Origin: Bdellovibrionales bacterium
Lineage (GTDB): Bacteria; Bdellovibrionota; Bdellovibrionia; Bdellovibrionales; Bdellovibrionaceae
Reading direction: 5' to 3'
Assembly (NCBI GenBank): GCA_016713585.1
Contig: JADJOV010000010.1
Coordinates: 1 to 64,000 of the forward strand
Length of the DNA: 64,000 nt
The notes under the pieces are model-generated. The model saw nothing but the letters and a program-made list of their open reading frames with translations. It made no database searches and had not been told where the DNA came from. Positions 37,966-46,465 of this stretch are shown here, piece by piece. The position numbers and the translations under genes are program-made. Numbering within the stretch: position 1 is the stretch's first letter; each line of letters opens with the position of its first letter.

Positions 37966-38433
37966 ATGAAGTCGCAGATTGAAAATCTTTTGAAACAACT
38001 TGCAGTATTAAAGTCGATTCCGTTTTGCTATGGATGCTATTCGGAAGCACGTAGTGGAGTTTGTGCTCAGTGCGGATCAGATGACTTGATGAGAATGGTT
38101 TCAGGTGTTGGATGTGAATACGGTTATGATTGGATTTTTACAGACATCCTTTCAGGTTTTGATCCCATCAACGACGACGAACTCTTTGAGGAATCGATGC
38201 GTGACTGTTATCCAGAAACTACTCAAATAGGTTGGCTTAAATACGATACGGTTCTAGCTATCAAAGAGCTTGATCCGGTATCTTGGAGCATGGCGAAATC
38301 TGAATGGATTGATTCCGAAGAAAGTGACGAGCGCATTGTTAGTTTCGACAACGGCTCTAGCTACTATGACGTTTCTTCGCTTCAAGAAGAATTAGAAGCC
38401 GCTTTAGCCGAGTTCACTGAGTCTAGTCCCTAA
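37966..38433 (+). CDS. Zinc-ribbon-containing hypothetical protein
   Basis: 155 residues. A CxxC...CxxC zinc ribbon near residues 20-40 (FCYGCYSEARSGVCAQCGSD) is followed by an acidic region with YDWIFTDILSGFDPINDDEL and a C-terminal acidic helix (LQEELEAALAEF). AGGAG precedes the ATG. I recognise no named family; short zinc-ribbon proteins of this kind are common on plasmids and integrative elements. Confidence 0.6.
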   Translation: MKSQIENLLKQLAVLKSIPFCYGCYSEARSGVCAQCGSDDLMRMVSGVGCEYGYDWIFTDILSGFDPINDDELFEESMRDCYPETTQIGWLKYDTVLAIKELDPVSWSMAKSEWIDSEESDERIVSFDNGSSYYDVSSLQEELEAALAEFTESSP

Positions 38434-38452
38434 GTTCAATTATTATAAGATT

Positions 38453-38472
38453 ACACAAAATTGTTTTTGTGT
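38453..38472 (+). terminator. Terminator-like hairpin after the zinc-ribbon gene
   Basis: ACACAAAA and TTTTGTGT pair (8 bp, loop TTGT). There is no long T-run after it, so strength is uncertain. Confidence 0.45.
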
Positions 38473-38668
38473 GTGCTTTCAATATGAACTCAGCAAAGCA
38501 ATCATCAGGTATGGATTCGGCTTCGGTTAGAGGCTGACTCCATTGCCGGTACTAGTCCGGTCACAGCCCCATCTTAACCTTCAATGCATTGAAAGTCTCA
38601 ATTTGAAAAACTATATGTTTTACTGATTTAATTTGCTATTAGCATAATTGTATCATAGTTTATGTAGT

Positions 38669-39484
38669 ATGAAATCAAATCTAGCAGGTCTAGGTAAAAA
38701 GGAGCGTTCCCAACTAGCGACCGTTTTAAAGGCATCGCCAGCGGTGATAACGCCTAAGCAGGTAGCACTCGCGCTACAAATTGAGAGAAGCAAAGCGGCC
38801 CAACTCCTTGCGCTTTGGAGCAAAAAGGGATGGGTGTCACGAATCAAGCACGGTGTCTACATACCGATCTCGCTACAATCGAGTACTACAGAAATCATGG
38901 CTGATGAGCCCTGGGTTATCGCGAAGAGTCTTTTTAGTCCTTGTTATGTCGGCGGCTGGAGTGCCGCAGAACATTGGGATTTTACCGAACAGATTTTCAA
39001 TTCCGTCATGATATTTACCACAAAAAAAGTAGCCACAAGAGACATGGATCTAAACGGTGTTCGGTTCACTATAAAAACAATTAAGCCCGAACGCATTTTT
39101 GGAATGAAAACTATTTGGCTTCAAAATCAAAAAGTTGAAATCTCCGATCCAAGCCGAACTATCGTTGATGCGTTTAATGATCCCGCAACCGTAGGCGGAA
39201 TGCGGATGGCGTCTGACATGCTTGATCGCTATATGCGCTCTGAGCACAAAAATCTTGAGCTTCTTTTTGAATCAGCTCGAAAAATGAAAAACACCGCGAT
39301 CTTTAAGCGCCTGGGCTTCGTTTTTTCCGTAAAATGGAAAGATGAATCTAAATTTATTCATAACGCTCGCAAATCAATTAAATCAGGCTATTCACAACTT
39401 GATCCGGCTGTGCCGGGAAAAACCTTAGTTACGCAATGGGGATTATGGGTTCCTTCAGATTGGAAGAAGGAGATCGCTAAGTGA
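38669..39484 (+). CDS. abiEi: AbiEi-type antitoxin / transcriptional regulator
   Basis: About 270 residues. The N-terminal winged helix (ITPKQVALALQIERSKAAQL, then LWSKKGWVSRIKHGVYIPIS) and the C-terminal AbiEi domain (SPCYVGGWSAAEHWDFTEQI, FNSVMIFTTKKV, VEISDPSRTIVDAFNDP) match antitoxins of type IV toxin-antitoxin systems. They repress their own operon by binding inverted repeats and counteract the AbiEii nucleotidyltransferase. I start at 38669 (MKSNLAGLGKKERSQLATVL). The stop overlaps the start of the toxin gene by four bases. Confidence 0.85.
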   Translation: MKSNLAGLGKKERSQLATVLKASPAVITPKQVALALQIERSKAAQLLALWSKKGWVSRIKHGVYIPISLQSSTTEIMADEPWVIAKSLFSPCYVGGWSAAEHWDFTEQIFNSVMIFTTKKVATRDMDLNGVRFTIKTIKPERIFGMKTIWLQNQKVEISDPSRTIVDAFNDPATVGGMRMASDMLDRYMRSEHKNLELLFESARKMKNTAIFKRLGFVFSVKWKDESKFIHNARKSIKSGYSQLDPAVPGKTLVTQWGLWVPSDWKKEIAK

Positions 39485-40893
39485 TTGCCATAGATGAAAT
39501 CAGGGAATTTGCGGCCAAGGTGCAACTCACAAATCTGGTTGTCGAAAAAGACTACGCCCTTGGCTGGCTACTTTGGGGAATCAATCAGCATTCCGTTGCA
39601 AGCGCTGATTGGGTTTTCAAAGGTGGTACATGCCTTAAGAAATGTTATTTTGAGACTTATCGTTTTTCTGAAGATCTTGATTTTAGTTACATCGGAAGTA
39701 GTCAGCCAACGGTAGAGAGCTTGATTGGCATACTCACCGAGGTTTCCGATATTATCCTTGAAGCATCGGGAATCGAATTTCCGAAAGCTTCCATTCAGTT
39801 TGAAATATTTAAAAATCCGCGAGGCTCTCTTTCTATTCAAGGCGGCATAAAATATCGCGGCCCCGTAAGACCCCAGGTTGGTCTTGGGCTCATGCCGAGA
39901 ATAAAAATTGACCTGACACTTGATGAGCCTCTTGTTAATCCGGCGATCATTAGACGTGTTGACCATCCTTACAGCGATGGACCCGCCGATGGCATTTCAA
40001 TTTTGTCTTACGACTATGAAGAAGTTTTTGCCGAAAAAGTAAGGGCGCTCGCACAAAGACTTCGTCCGAGGGATCTGTATGACGTCATTCATCTATTTCG
40101 TAGAATGGATCTCAATCCGAATCAATCTAAGGTGAGAGCTGTTCTTAAAAGCAAGTGTGAACTTCGAGGCATTGAGCCACCGACTTTCGAGTCTATTGAA
40201 ACACATGAAAACAGACGGTCTCTTGAATCAGAGTGGAATAGCCAGCTCCGCCACCAAATTCCAATTTTGCCCAGCTTTGAAAGCTTCCTACAGGAGCTTC
40301 CTGATGTTTTGAATTGGATCGAAGGAGCCGAAGCTTCGGAACTAGAAGTTATAGGAATGACCGGCGAAGGAGAGCAAGAAGCGCAAACTGCGCAAGAATC
40401 AATAACGTCACTTTTTGTTCCCGGCCCTCTGGCGTCATATCTAGATCGCATTAGGTTTGCGGCAGCTAGCCGTTTAAAAGTGCGTCTTGGATACAACGGA
40501 GAGTACAGAATCATTGAGCCCTATTCGCTGGCTAGAAGTTCTGACGGCAACCTTTTACTTCGAGCAGTGCGATCAGACAGTCAAGAAACTCGAAGCTACC
40601 GATGGGACCGAATTGAATCAGTTGAGGTTACAGACGCGAGCTTTACGCCAACGTATGTTGTAGAAATAACTTCAGCGGGGCATTTACCAATTCACCAGCT
40701 ATCTAGAAACACGAGTCCAGGCCGAACCTCCAACAGAACAAGATCAACCTATGGACCGACTTATGTTTACAGGTGTGGCGTTTGCGAAAAAAAGTTTAGG
40801 CGAAAATCCATGAGTTCTAAGCTCAACGCGCATAAAAACAAATACGGCACAAATTGTTCAGGACGATATGCAATTTTCGAAAGAACTGAGTAA
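39481..40893 (+). CDS. abiEii: AbiEii-type nucleotidyltransferase toxin with WYL-like and zinc-finger C-terminus
   Basis: 470 residues. Residues 1-280 form the AbiEii nucleotidyltransferase: WVFKGGTCLKKCYFETYRFS (GG motif), then SEDLDFSYIG (catalytic DxD), IDLTLDEP and EKVRALAQRLRPRDLYDVIH. The usual AbiEii ends at roughly 300 residues; here about 170 more follow. Residues 315-400 (RIRFAAASRLKVRLGYNG, EYRIIEPYSLARSSDGNLLL, SYRWDRIESVEV) resemble a WYL-type Sm-like fold. The last 45 residues (YRCGVCEKKFRRKSMSSKLN, AHKNKYGTNCSGR) look like a C2HC zinc finger. It is translationally coupled to AbiEi (start GTG). The extra domains may sense a ligand or nucleic acid. Confidence 0.8.
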   Translation: MIAIDEIREFAAKVQLTNLVVEKDYALGWLLWGINQHSVASADWVFKGGTCLKKCYFETYRFSEDLDFSYIGSSQPTVESLIGILTEVSDIILEASGIEFPKASIQFEIFKNPRGSLSIQGGIKYRGPVRPQVGLGLMPRIKIDLTLDEPLVNPAIIRRVDHPYSDGPADGISILSYDYEEVFAEKVRALAQRLRPRDLYDVIHLFRRMDLNPNQSKVRAVLKSKCELRGIEPPTFESIETHENRRSLESEWNSQLRHQIPILPSFESFLQELPDVLNWIEGAEASELEVIGMTGEGEQEAQTAQESITSLFVPGPLASYLDRIRFAAASRLKVRLGYNGEYRIIEPYSLARSSDGNLLLRAVRSDSQETRSYRWDRIESVEVTDASFTPTYVVEITSAGHLPIHQLSRNTSPGRTSNRTRSTYGPTYVYRCGVCEKKFRRKSMSSKLNAHKNKYGTNCSGRYAIFERTE

Positions 40894-40937
40894 CAACACT
40901 TTTTATTTTCACATCCTCAGCTCTTTTAAGAACGAGA

Positions 40938-40978
40938 AAATCGCGAGTGTCGAAATTTGCTTTCGCCACTCGCGATTT
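40938..40978. terminator. Long hairpin between AbiEii and the leftward small gene
   Basis: AAATCGCGAGTG and CACTCGCGATTT form a perfect 12-bp stem, continued after one mismatch by CGAAA/TTTCG. The loop is five bases. It lies between convergent genes and could be a bidirectional terminator; no long T-run follows on either side. Confidence 0.5.
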
Positions 40979-40980
40979 GA

Positions 40981-41357
40981 CTAGACTACTCTGCTTAATA
41001 AATTGTTTTCCGTTCCCAACTTGTGCGCAGAAACAAAATTAAAATATTCTTCCGTCATCATAAAGCCTGTGAACTCGTCCTTCGAAATTGGACCATTAAG
41101 TGCAACCCACTTTTGCCTTAGAATCTCTTTTCGATCTTCGTTCGTCAGCGATTGATCTTGCAGCTTTTGATATCATCCTCTGATACAAGATCCAGCGCAA
41201 GACTCAGCAAATGGTCGATCTTCACCCGGCGACCCACTTTTTTCTTATTTGCCAACAGCAGAATTCGTTCTGCTTTCTTTTGAATCTCGGAATTAATACG
41301 AACCGATTTTGCTCTCTGATTAATTTTTAAAGTATTTTTTGCGATTTTAGATTCCAT
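40981..41357 (-). CDS. Small protein with a basic N-terminus, mobile-element region (frameshifted)
   Basis: The open frame (41145-41357) encodes MESKIAKNTLKINQRAKSVR, then INSEIQKKAERILLLANKKK and a helix with KIDHLLSLALDLVSEDD, and stops at 41145. Adding one A to an AAAA run lets it go on as LQDQSLTNEDRKEILRQKWV, ISKDEFTGFMMTEEYF and NNLLSRVV to a TAG at 40981-40983. The N-terminus resembles mobilisation or antitoxin-type DNA-binding proteins, but nothing firm. Encoded just downstream of the XRE regulator on the same strand. Confidence 0.5.
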
Positions 41358-41408
41358 TTTTGACTCCGTTTAAAATTAGTTTGATTCGAGGTTTGCAAAA
41401 AATTGCGA

Positions 41409-41780
41409 CTATTGCGCTCTTAAAACTGCGACAGTTTGCTTTGGAATCTGTCGCATCATCTGGGATAAAATTGCACGAACGGCACAAAGCTGTTCGTCGT
41501 CAAGTTTCTCGACCATTGCGTGACAATCATCGAGCGGACTCGTCACAGGCGCTCTACCCATGATTTTATTAAATTCATCCATTGTGTAGCCGTAGGCCTT
41601 CACGAGCTGCTCAATTCGGTAATCAGGAAGGCTCAACTTCTGATTCTCAAATTGGCTAATGGCTACGTGGGACACACCGATCATTGCGGCGACTTGGCGC
41701 ATAGTGAGTTCTGAAGACTCACGCATTCGTCTCATCACGGTCGTTAGACTTTTTTCTTTTGTCTTTGCGGTCGTTAACAT
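41409..41780 (-). CDS. XRE-family helix-turn-helix regulator
   Basis: 123 residues. The Cro/CI-type HTH is at about residues 20-60 (MRRMRESSELTMRQVAAMIG, VSHVAISQFENQKLSLPDYR), followed by a helical C-terminus (LDDEQLCAVRAILSQMMRQI). Typical of control genes of integrative elements and toxin-antitoxin systems. It precedes the small gene at 40981-41357 on the minus strand. Confidence 0.8.
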   Translation of the reverse strand: MLTTAKTKEKSLTTVMRRMRESSELTMRQVAAMIGVSHVAISQFENQKLSLPDYRIEQLVKAYGYTMDEFNKIMGRAPVTSPLDDCHAMVEKLDDEQLCAVRAILSQMMRQIPKQTVAVLRAQ

Positions 41781-42095
41781 GGTTACTCCTCGTTTGTTGT
41801 TTCACTTTCCAACATTCGATGCGGTAACAACGAAACGCTTATCTACTGCGGGTTTCGCGGGATCTAACCAAGTAACCAATCATTTCGAAAAACCAGAGTT
41901 TTCGCTAGGGAGGCCTAGCCCAAACTAAGCCCAGATTTAGCCAAACTCGGGTGATTTTGCGTGATTTCGTGTGACGTTGGTCGGTTTTTGACTTTGAACG
42001 CTTCGTCCGAACTCTCTTAAAATTCATTAGACCAATTAAATACTTACGGAGTGTTCCCAGGAGCGGGTTTTGTGAGCTTACTTTTCGAGGTAAAA
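41781..42095. other. Non-coding end of the mobile region
   Basis: No gene is visible. It holds short imperfect direct repeats (CGTGATTT/CGTGTGAC; CCTAGCCCAAA/CTAAGCCCAGA) next to the tRNA-like sequence, as seen at attachment-site ends of integrative elements. I see no integrase gene. Confidence 0.35.
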
Positions 42096-42159
42096 TGGCG
42101 GGGTGGAAGGGACTCGAACCCTCGGCCTTCTACGTTATAACCAACTTAACTACCACCCC
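42096..42159 (-). tRNA. tRNA-Asp-like sequence lacking part of the anticodon arm
   Basis: Reading the minus strand from 42159: acceptor GGGGTGG pairs perfectly with CCACCCC, discriminator G and encoded CCA follow; the D-arm GTTA...TAAC has four pairs; the T-arm GAGGG-TTCGAGT-CCCTT is complete. Between the D-arm and T-arm there are only ten bases where a normal tRNA has about 23. They look like the 3' anticodon stem and variable loop (GTAGA-AGGCC), so about 13 bases (5' stem plus anticodon loop) are missing. Overall it resembles tRNA-Asp (G73, GG...TAGTT). Type is uncertain because the anticodon itself is gone. Confidence 0.55.
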
Positions 42160-42297
42160 GCAAGACGCGAAAAAGGATTTATTTATATCTAGGACCTGTG
42201 ACATGATCAAGAGAAATTTGCGAAAATTGTTGTTTCATTCGGGTAAATTTAATTATGATATGGGTCGTTTAACATATTTCGAGAGATGAGGTTTATA

Positions 42298-42591
42298 ATG
42301 CGTCTACATTCTGCAAGGTTTGCCCTGATTCTAAGTACAGTGCTGACTTTAGGACTTCCAGCATCGCTTTGTTTGGCCGAAACTGTCCCATTTAAGATTT
42401 CCGGAATGACTTGTCAGGCCTGCGTCAAATCAGTTAAAGCTCAAGTCTGTTCCCTGAAAAGCGTCAAGAAGTGTGAGGTTGAAGTTGGCAAAGTCGTGTT
42501 AACTTCAAAAGACGGCCAGACTATTGATCCCCAAGAAGTGGCCAAGGCAGTCAAAGCGGCGAGTAAAGACTTCGACATTATCAAACCATAA
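42298..42591 (+). CDS. Exported HMA-domain protein, MerP-like
   Basis: About 97 residues starting at ATG 42298 (MRLHSARFALILSTVLTLGL), with a signal peptide and one HMA domain with the metal-binding GMTCQACVKSVKAQVC motif and a typical beta-alpha-beta end (EVAKAVKAAS). It binds Cu(I), Hg(II) or another thiophilic metal in the periplasm. No mer operon lies nearby; it is just outside the putative island. TGAGG lies upstream of the ATG. Confidence 0.75.
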   Translation: MRLHSARFALILSTVLTLGLPASLCLAETVPFKISGMTCQACVKSVKAQVCSLKSVKKCEVEVGKVVLTSKDGQTIDPQEVAKAVKAASKDFDIIKP

Positions 42592-42678
42592 TCAAGCCAT
42601 AACCATAACCAAACCTTAACCATCACTGCTGGGATGACGTTTGACTTCTCGACGGTAAAGCCAAATGATACACATAAT

Positions 42679-43041
42679 ATGAAAAAAAGAGTTCTTGTTA
42701 TTGAAGATGAAGAAGATTTGAGAGAGGTTATCAAAGACCTCCTCGAAATTTTAGGCGTTGATATTGATCTTGCGGTGGATGGACTTGAAGGAATAGAGCT
42801 ACAGAAGGCTCATTCTTACGACTTAGTTATTAGTGATTTGAAAATGCCTCGCTGCTCTGGCCTCGAGGTCCTTAAATGGATGCGAGGTCAAAATATTCAA
42901 ACCCCTGTTATTTTTCAAACTGGCCACGGGTCTGCAAAGTTGATGGAGGATTCTTCAAATACTGGAATTCTGGCCGTTCTTGAAAAGCCCTGGGACCATG
43001 AGGTCTTAATGGATCTAACTACAAAGGCCCTCGGCCTGTGA
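42679..43041 (+). CDS. Single-domain response regulator (CheY-like receiver)
   Basis: About 120 residues. I start at 42679 (MKKRVLVIEDEEDLREVIKD), since the longer frame adds only non-homologous sequence. Receiver motifs: EDEED acidic pair, the phospho-acceptor Asp in YDLVISDLKMP, the Thr/Gly in FQTGHGS and the Lys in LEKPWDH. It has no output domain and no kinase gene beside it. Its stop overlaps the start of the oligoribonuclease gene (GTGA), so the two are coupled. Confidence 0.88.
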   Translation: MKKRVLVIEDEEDLREVIKDLLEILGVDIDLAVDGLEGIELQKAHSYDLVISDLKMPRCSGLEVLKWMRGQNIQTPVIFQTGHGSAKLMEDSSNTGILAVLEKPWDHEVLMDLTTKALGL

Positions 43042-43562
43042 CAAACCTTCTTTGGGTGGACCTTGAAATGACAGGTCTCCAGGTAGAGCGTGATGTTGTC
43101 ATTGAAGTGGCGGCCCTCGTCACAGATCTAAATTTTAACGAGCTCACATGCTATGAGGCGGTCGTGAAGCAATCACAGACGGCACTTGAGCAAATGGATT
43201 CATGGAATCAAGAGCACCATAAGGCTTCAGGACTGCTTGCAAAGATCCCCTCAGGCAAGGATCCACTTCTAGTTGAACGGGAGCTGGTGGAGCTCACCAA
43301 ACGTCACTTTCCTGACCCTAAGTCTAAGCCAGTTTTGGCGGGAAACTCAATTTCCCAGGATCGCGCGTTCATCGATAGATACTTTAAAAACCTCGCAGGC
43401 CTTCTCCACTACCGAATGCTTGACGTAACAGCTTGGAAGATTATTTTTCAAAATAAATATAAAAAAGAATTCAAGAAAAAACAAGCCCACAGAGCTCTTG
43501 ATGATATTCGCGAAAGCATTGAAGAGCTTAAATTTTATTTAAGCTTTGTGAAGCCTGACTAG
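43038..43562 (+). CDS. orn: Oligoribonuclease
   Basis: 174 residues, the usual Orn length. A DEDDh exonuclease: LLWVDLEMTGL carries the first Asp/Glu, EHHKASGLL precedes LAGNSISQDRAFIDRY with the second Asp, and AHRALDDIRESIEELKFY holds the last His/Asp. Orn degrades 2-5-mer RNA and pGpG, the last step of c-di-GMP turnover. The start is a GTG at 43038 overlapping the response-regulator stop. Confidence 0.93.
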   Translation: MTNLLWVDLEMTGLQVERDVVIEVAALVTDLNFNELTCYEAVVKQSQTALEQMDSWNQEHHKASGLLAKIPSGKDPLLVERELVELTKRHFPDPKSKPVLAGNSISQDRAFIDRYFKNLAGLLHYRMLDVTAWKIIFQNKYKKEFKKKQAHRALDDIRESIEELKFYLSFVKPD

Positions 43563-44034
43563 TTTGGTCTTGAGCCCCTAAAACATCCAAGAGGGCCTTT
43601 TCCTGAGGATAACGGATTAACATATTCAGAAGAGCCACCGTCGAAAAAATCACATAAATTCGTAAATCATTTTCAAGAACGGTCAATAACAGTCCGAGAA
43701 AACCAATCCCCTCAAGCATAATCATGCCAACAAGATAGGAAACCCAGTAGAAACTTAAAATCTGTGACGGATCCTTTGCTCCTTTTTTCATTTTATCTCT
43801 AAAAAGAACTCCGGGAATTAATCGACTCAAGATCAACAATAAAATGGACAGACCGAAATAGACAACTCCCGGAAACCGCGTAAAACTTCCCACAAGGCTT
43901 CCAACTTGCCCCCCGGAGTCGAAATTAAGACCGAGAACACTCATTAACAGAAACCCATGGATAAATATGGGCAAGCAAAGTGCTCCCCATACAATTCTCA
44001 ACTTCAATAAAGACTCTTTAATATTTGAGCTCAT
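43528..44034 (-). CDS. Membrane protein, unknown function
   Basis: 168 residues with four hydrophobic segments (ALCLPIFIHGFLLMSVLGLN, VVYFGLSILLLILSRLIPGV, YWVSYLVGMIMLEGIGFLGL and a helix near IRYPQEKALLD). Its 3' end overlaps that of orn on the other strand. It lies a few bases after ahcY. No family recognised with confidence. Confidence 0.6.
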   Translation of the reverse strand: MSSNIKESLLKLRIVWGALCLPIFIHGFLLMSVLGLNFDSGGQVGSLVGSFTRFPGVVYFGLSILLLILSRLIPGVLFRDKMKKGAKDPSQILSFYWVSYLVGMIMLEGIGFLGLLLTVLENDLRIYVIFSTVALLNMLIRYPQEKALLDVLGAQDQTSQASQSLNKI

Positions 44035-44042
44035 CTCTTCTC

Positions 44043-45488
44043 TTAATAACGATAATGTTCAGGTTTAAATGGACCCTCTGGGCTCATGCCCAAATACTTT
44101 GCCTGTTTTGTTGAGAGCTTTGTGAGCTTCACTCCTAATTTCTCTAAATGAAGGGCCGCAACTTTCTCATCCAAATGTTTTGGCAAGCGATAAACATCAA
44201 TCTCTTGGTATTTGTCACGGTTAGAAAAAAGTTCCATTTGCGCCAACACTTGGTTGCTAAAAGAGTTACTCATTACAAAACTTGGATGGCCCGTTGCGCA
44301 TCCCAAATTTACGAGGCGCCCTTGAGCCAACACAATCACCTGCTTACCATTTTTCAGCATATGAATATCGACTTGTGGCTTAATCTCGCGACGCTTGGAA
44401 TTCTTATTCAACCAAGCCATATCAATTTCTAAGTCAAAGTGTCCAATGTTACACACAATTGCGTTATTTTTCATTTTCTGAAAATGCTTCTCCGTGATGA
44501 TATCGCAGCAACCAGTTGCTGTAACGAAGATATCCGCTTCTGGCGCAGCCTCTTCCATTGTGGTCACTTGATAACCTTCCATGGCCGCCTGGAGCGCACA
44601 AATGGGATCAACCTCACAGATCAACACTCGAGCGCCAAACCCACGCATCGAGGCAGCTGAACCTTTTCCAACATCGCCAAAACCTGCCACAACAATTGTC
44701 TTACCTGCAACCATGGTATCAGTCGCACGCTTAATCCCATCTGCTAGAGATTCTCGGCAACCATAAAGATTATCAAACTTAGATTTTGTGACACAATCGT
44801 TCACATTAATGGCCGGCATTTTTAGTTTGCCCTCTTTGAGCATTTTCTCAAGATTATGGACTCCCGTCGTGGTCTCTTCAGAGACCCCAATGATTTTCTT
44901 GACCATTTTTGCATAAGCAGGCTCGTGCATCATATTGGTTAAATCGCCGCCATCATCCAAGATAAGGTTATAACCTTCGGCGCCCCAGCCTTGAATCGAT
45001 TGCTCGATGCACCAGCGGTACTCTTCCTCGGTCTCGCCCTTCCAAGCAAAAACAGGAATTCCTGCTGCCGCCACAGCCACAGCTGCATGGTCCTGAGTTG
45101 AAAAAATATTACACGAAGACCAACGAACTTGGGCCCCAAGATGAGTCAGTGTCTCCATCAGAACTGCCGTTTGTATTGTCATATGCAGACAGCCAGTAAT
45201 TCTAGCCCCCTTCAGTGGCTGCTGTTTGCCGTATTCTTTACGAAGAGACATTAATCCTGGCATTTCTGTTTCCGCAATTTGAATTTCTTCACGACCCCAA
45301 CGGGCCATATCAGCAAAGACCTTTCCATCGTCCATGGCTGCCTGACACACTCGATAATCAGCAACTCTCGTTTTTCCTGAGGATTTCATTACATTACCTT
45401 CTATTTTATGATTCAATTTATGCCCGGTTTTAGCAGTAGTTTTTGCAGCTGTTTTATTAACGACTTTATGTTCTGAATGAATTCCCAT
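44043..45488 (-). CDS. ahcY: Adenosylhomocysteinase with an N-terminal extension
   Basis: 481 residues. NAD-dependent hydrolysis of S-adenosylhomocysteine to adenosine and homocysteine. Motifs: [45 protein letters not shown], the NAD site [19 protein letters not shown] and the C-terminus [10 protein letters not shown], which carries the conserved KPxxYRY. The catalytic core starts near residue 38 ([20 protein letters not shown]); before it lies a Lys/Ala/Thr-rich stretch ([20 protein letters not shown]) absent from standard AhcY. AAAGGATC precedes the ATG at 45488, so the extension seems to be translated. I see no SAH riboswitch upstream. Confidence 0.95.
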   Translation of the reverse strand: MGIHSEHKVVNKTAAKTTAKTGHKLNHKIEGNVMKSSGKTRVADYRVCQAAMDDGKVFADMARWGREEIQIAETEMPGLMSLRKEYGKQQPLKGARITGCLHMTIQTAVLMETLTHLGAQVRWSSCNIFSTQDHAAVAVAAAGIPVFAWKGETEEEYRWCIEQSIQGWGAEGYNLILDDGGDLTNMMHEPAYAKMVKKIIGVSEETTTGVHNLEKMLKEGKLKMPAINVNDCVTKSKFDNLYGCRESLADGIKRATDTMVAGKTIVVAGFGDVGKGSAASMRGFGARVLICEVDPICALQAAMEGYQVTTMEEAAPEADIFVTATGCCDIITEKHFQKMKNNAIVCNIGHFDLEIDMAWLNKNSKRREIKPQVDIHMLKNGKQVIVLAQGRLVNLGCATGHPSFVMSNSFSNQVLAQMELFSNRDKYQEIDVYRLPKHLDEKVAALHLEKLGVKLTKLSTKQAKYLGMSPEGPFKPEHYRY

Positions 45489-45572
45489 TTTAAGTAGATC
45501 CTTTTCTGAGTGATATTTTTAACAATTTTCTTAATAATTGCTTTTTAAATCGCCTTCTAACATGACGGAAAA

Positions 45573-46334
45573 CTAGGCCAGAGTCAAAATTTCGTATCCA
45601 GTGTCCGTGACTAACACGGTATGTTCAAATTGAGCTGACAACTTCAAGTCCTTAGTCTCATAATATTTTATGGAAGAGCCCTGAATTGGCTTCTCAATAA
45701 CCTCTTCCCTTCCTTGATTGACCATAGGTTCCACCGTGATGCAGTGGAAAGGGATCAGCTTATCGCCCTTCCCCTTCTTTCCCCACGAGGGCACGAAGGG
45801 CTCTTCGTGAAAAGTTCGACCCACCCCATGCCCACCTATCTCCTTGACCGTAGTATAACCCTTTCGGGTGACAAACTTATTGATCTCAAAACCAATATCC
45901 CCGGTCATCCCATAAGGAGTAATGGCTTCAATCCCCTTTTCCATGGCCAGTCTGGCAGCCTCAACAAGGTCAAGAACCTCAGCGCCGACCACTCCAACAC
46001 AAAAAGTCTTTGAAGTATCCCCAAAAAAACCATCCAGCTTTGATGTGACATCGACGTTTATGATATCGCCCTCCTTAAGTGCCGTCTGATCTGGAATCCC
46101 GTGACAAACAACATTGTTAATTGAGGTACAAACTGATTTTGGAAACCCGTGATATCCGAGAGGAGCCGGTATAGCTCCCTTCGTCAAAGTGTAATCATAA
46201 ACAATTTTATCGATTTCGTCAGTGGTCATACCCACGCGAATAAGCTTTCCCACATAAAGGAGAGTTTCAGCAGCCAGGCGGCAAGCCTTTTCCATTTTCT
46301 TTATTTCATCCAGAGAGAGTGGGCGAATCGACAT
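45573..46334 (-). CDS. map: Methionine aminopeptidase, type I
   Basis: 253 residues. The dinuclear metal site residues are visible: GYHGFPKSVCTSINNVVCHG (His), GDIINVDVTSKLDGFFGDTS (two Asp), GGHGVGRTFHEEPFVPSWGK (His), and the Glu residues in VEPMVNQG and QFEHTVLVT. It removes the initiator Met from new proteins. Stand-alone gene with a start at 46334. Confidence 0.95.
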   Translation of the reverse strand: MSIRPLSLDEIKKMEKACRLAAETLLYVGKLIRVGMTTDEIDKIVYDYTLTKGAIPAPLGYHGFPKSVCTSINNVVCHGIPDQTALKEGDIINVDVTSKLDGFFGDTSKTFCVGVVGAEVLDLVEAARLAMEKGIEAITPYGMTGDIGFEINKFVTRKGYTTVKEIGGHGVGRTFHEEPFVPSWGKKGKGDKLIPFHCITVEPMVNQGREEVIEKPIQGSSIKYYETKDLKLSAQFEHTVLVTDTGYEILTLA

Positions 46335-46423
46335 GTCTGAGGTCTAGCTTGGGCCAAAGCAAAAGTCCAGCGCCACGGCGGTTTTTCAGAGATTTTTTTT
46401 CTTGAACCTTGAGAGTCACAAAA

Positions 46424-46450
46424 AAGAAGGCCCCAAGAACTTGGGGCCTC
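46424..46450 (-). terminator. Rho-independent terminator of the SWIB gene
   Basis: On the minus strand AGGCCCCAAG pairs with CTTGGGGCCT over a two- to four-base loop and is followed by TCTTTTTTGTG. It lies 15 bases after the SWIB stop codon. Confidence 0.8.
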
Positions 46451-46465
46451 AATGGAAGCTAGAAT

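Noticed and set aside
36670..42160. Prophage
   Set aside because: No capsid, terminase, portal, tail or integrase genes; only an XRE regulator, a toxin-antitoxin pair and small hypotheticals.
42298..42591. A mer (mercury) operon suggested by the MerP-like protein
   Set aside because: No merT, merA or merR is nearby; one exported HMA protein alone does not make a mercury system.
45489..45572. A possible SAH or SAM riboswitch before ahcY
   Set aside because: The 84-base gap is AT-rich and shows no conserved SAH-aptamer core or stable GC-rich stems.
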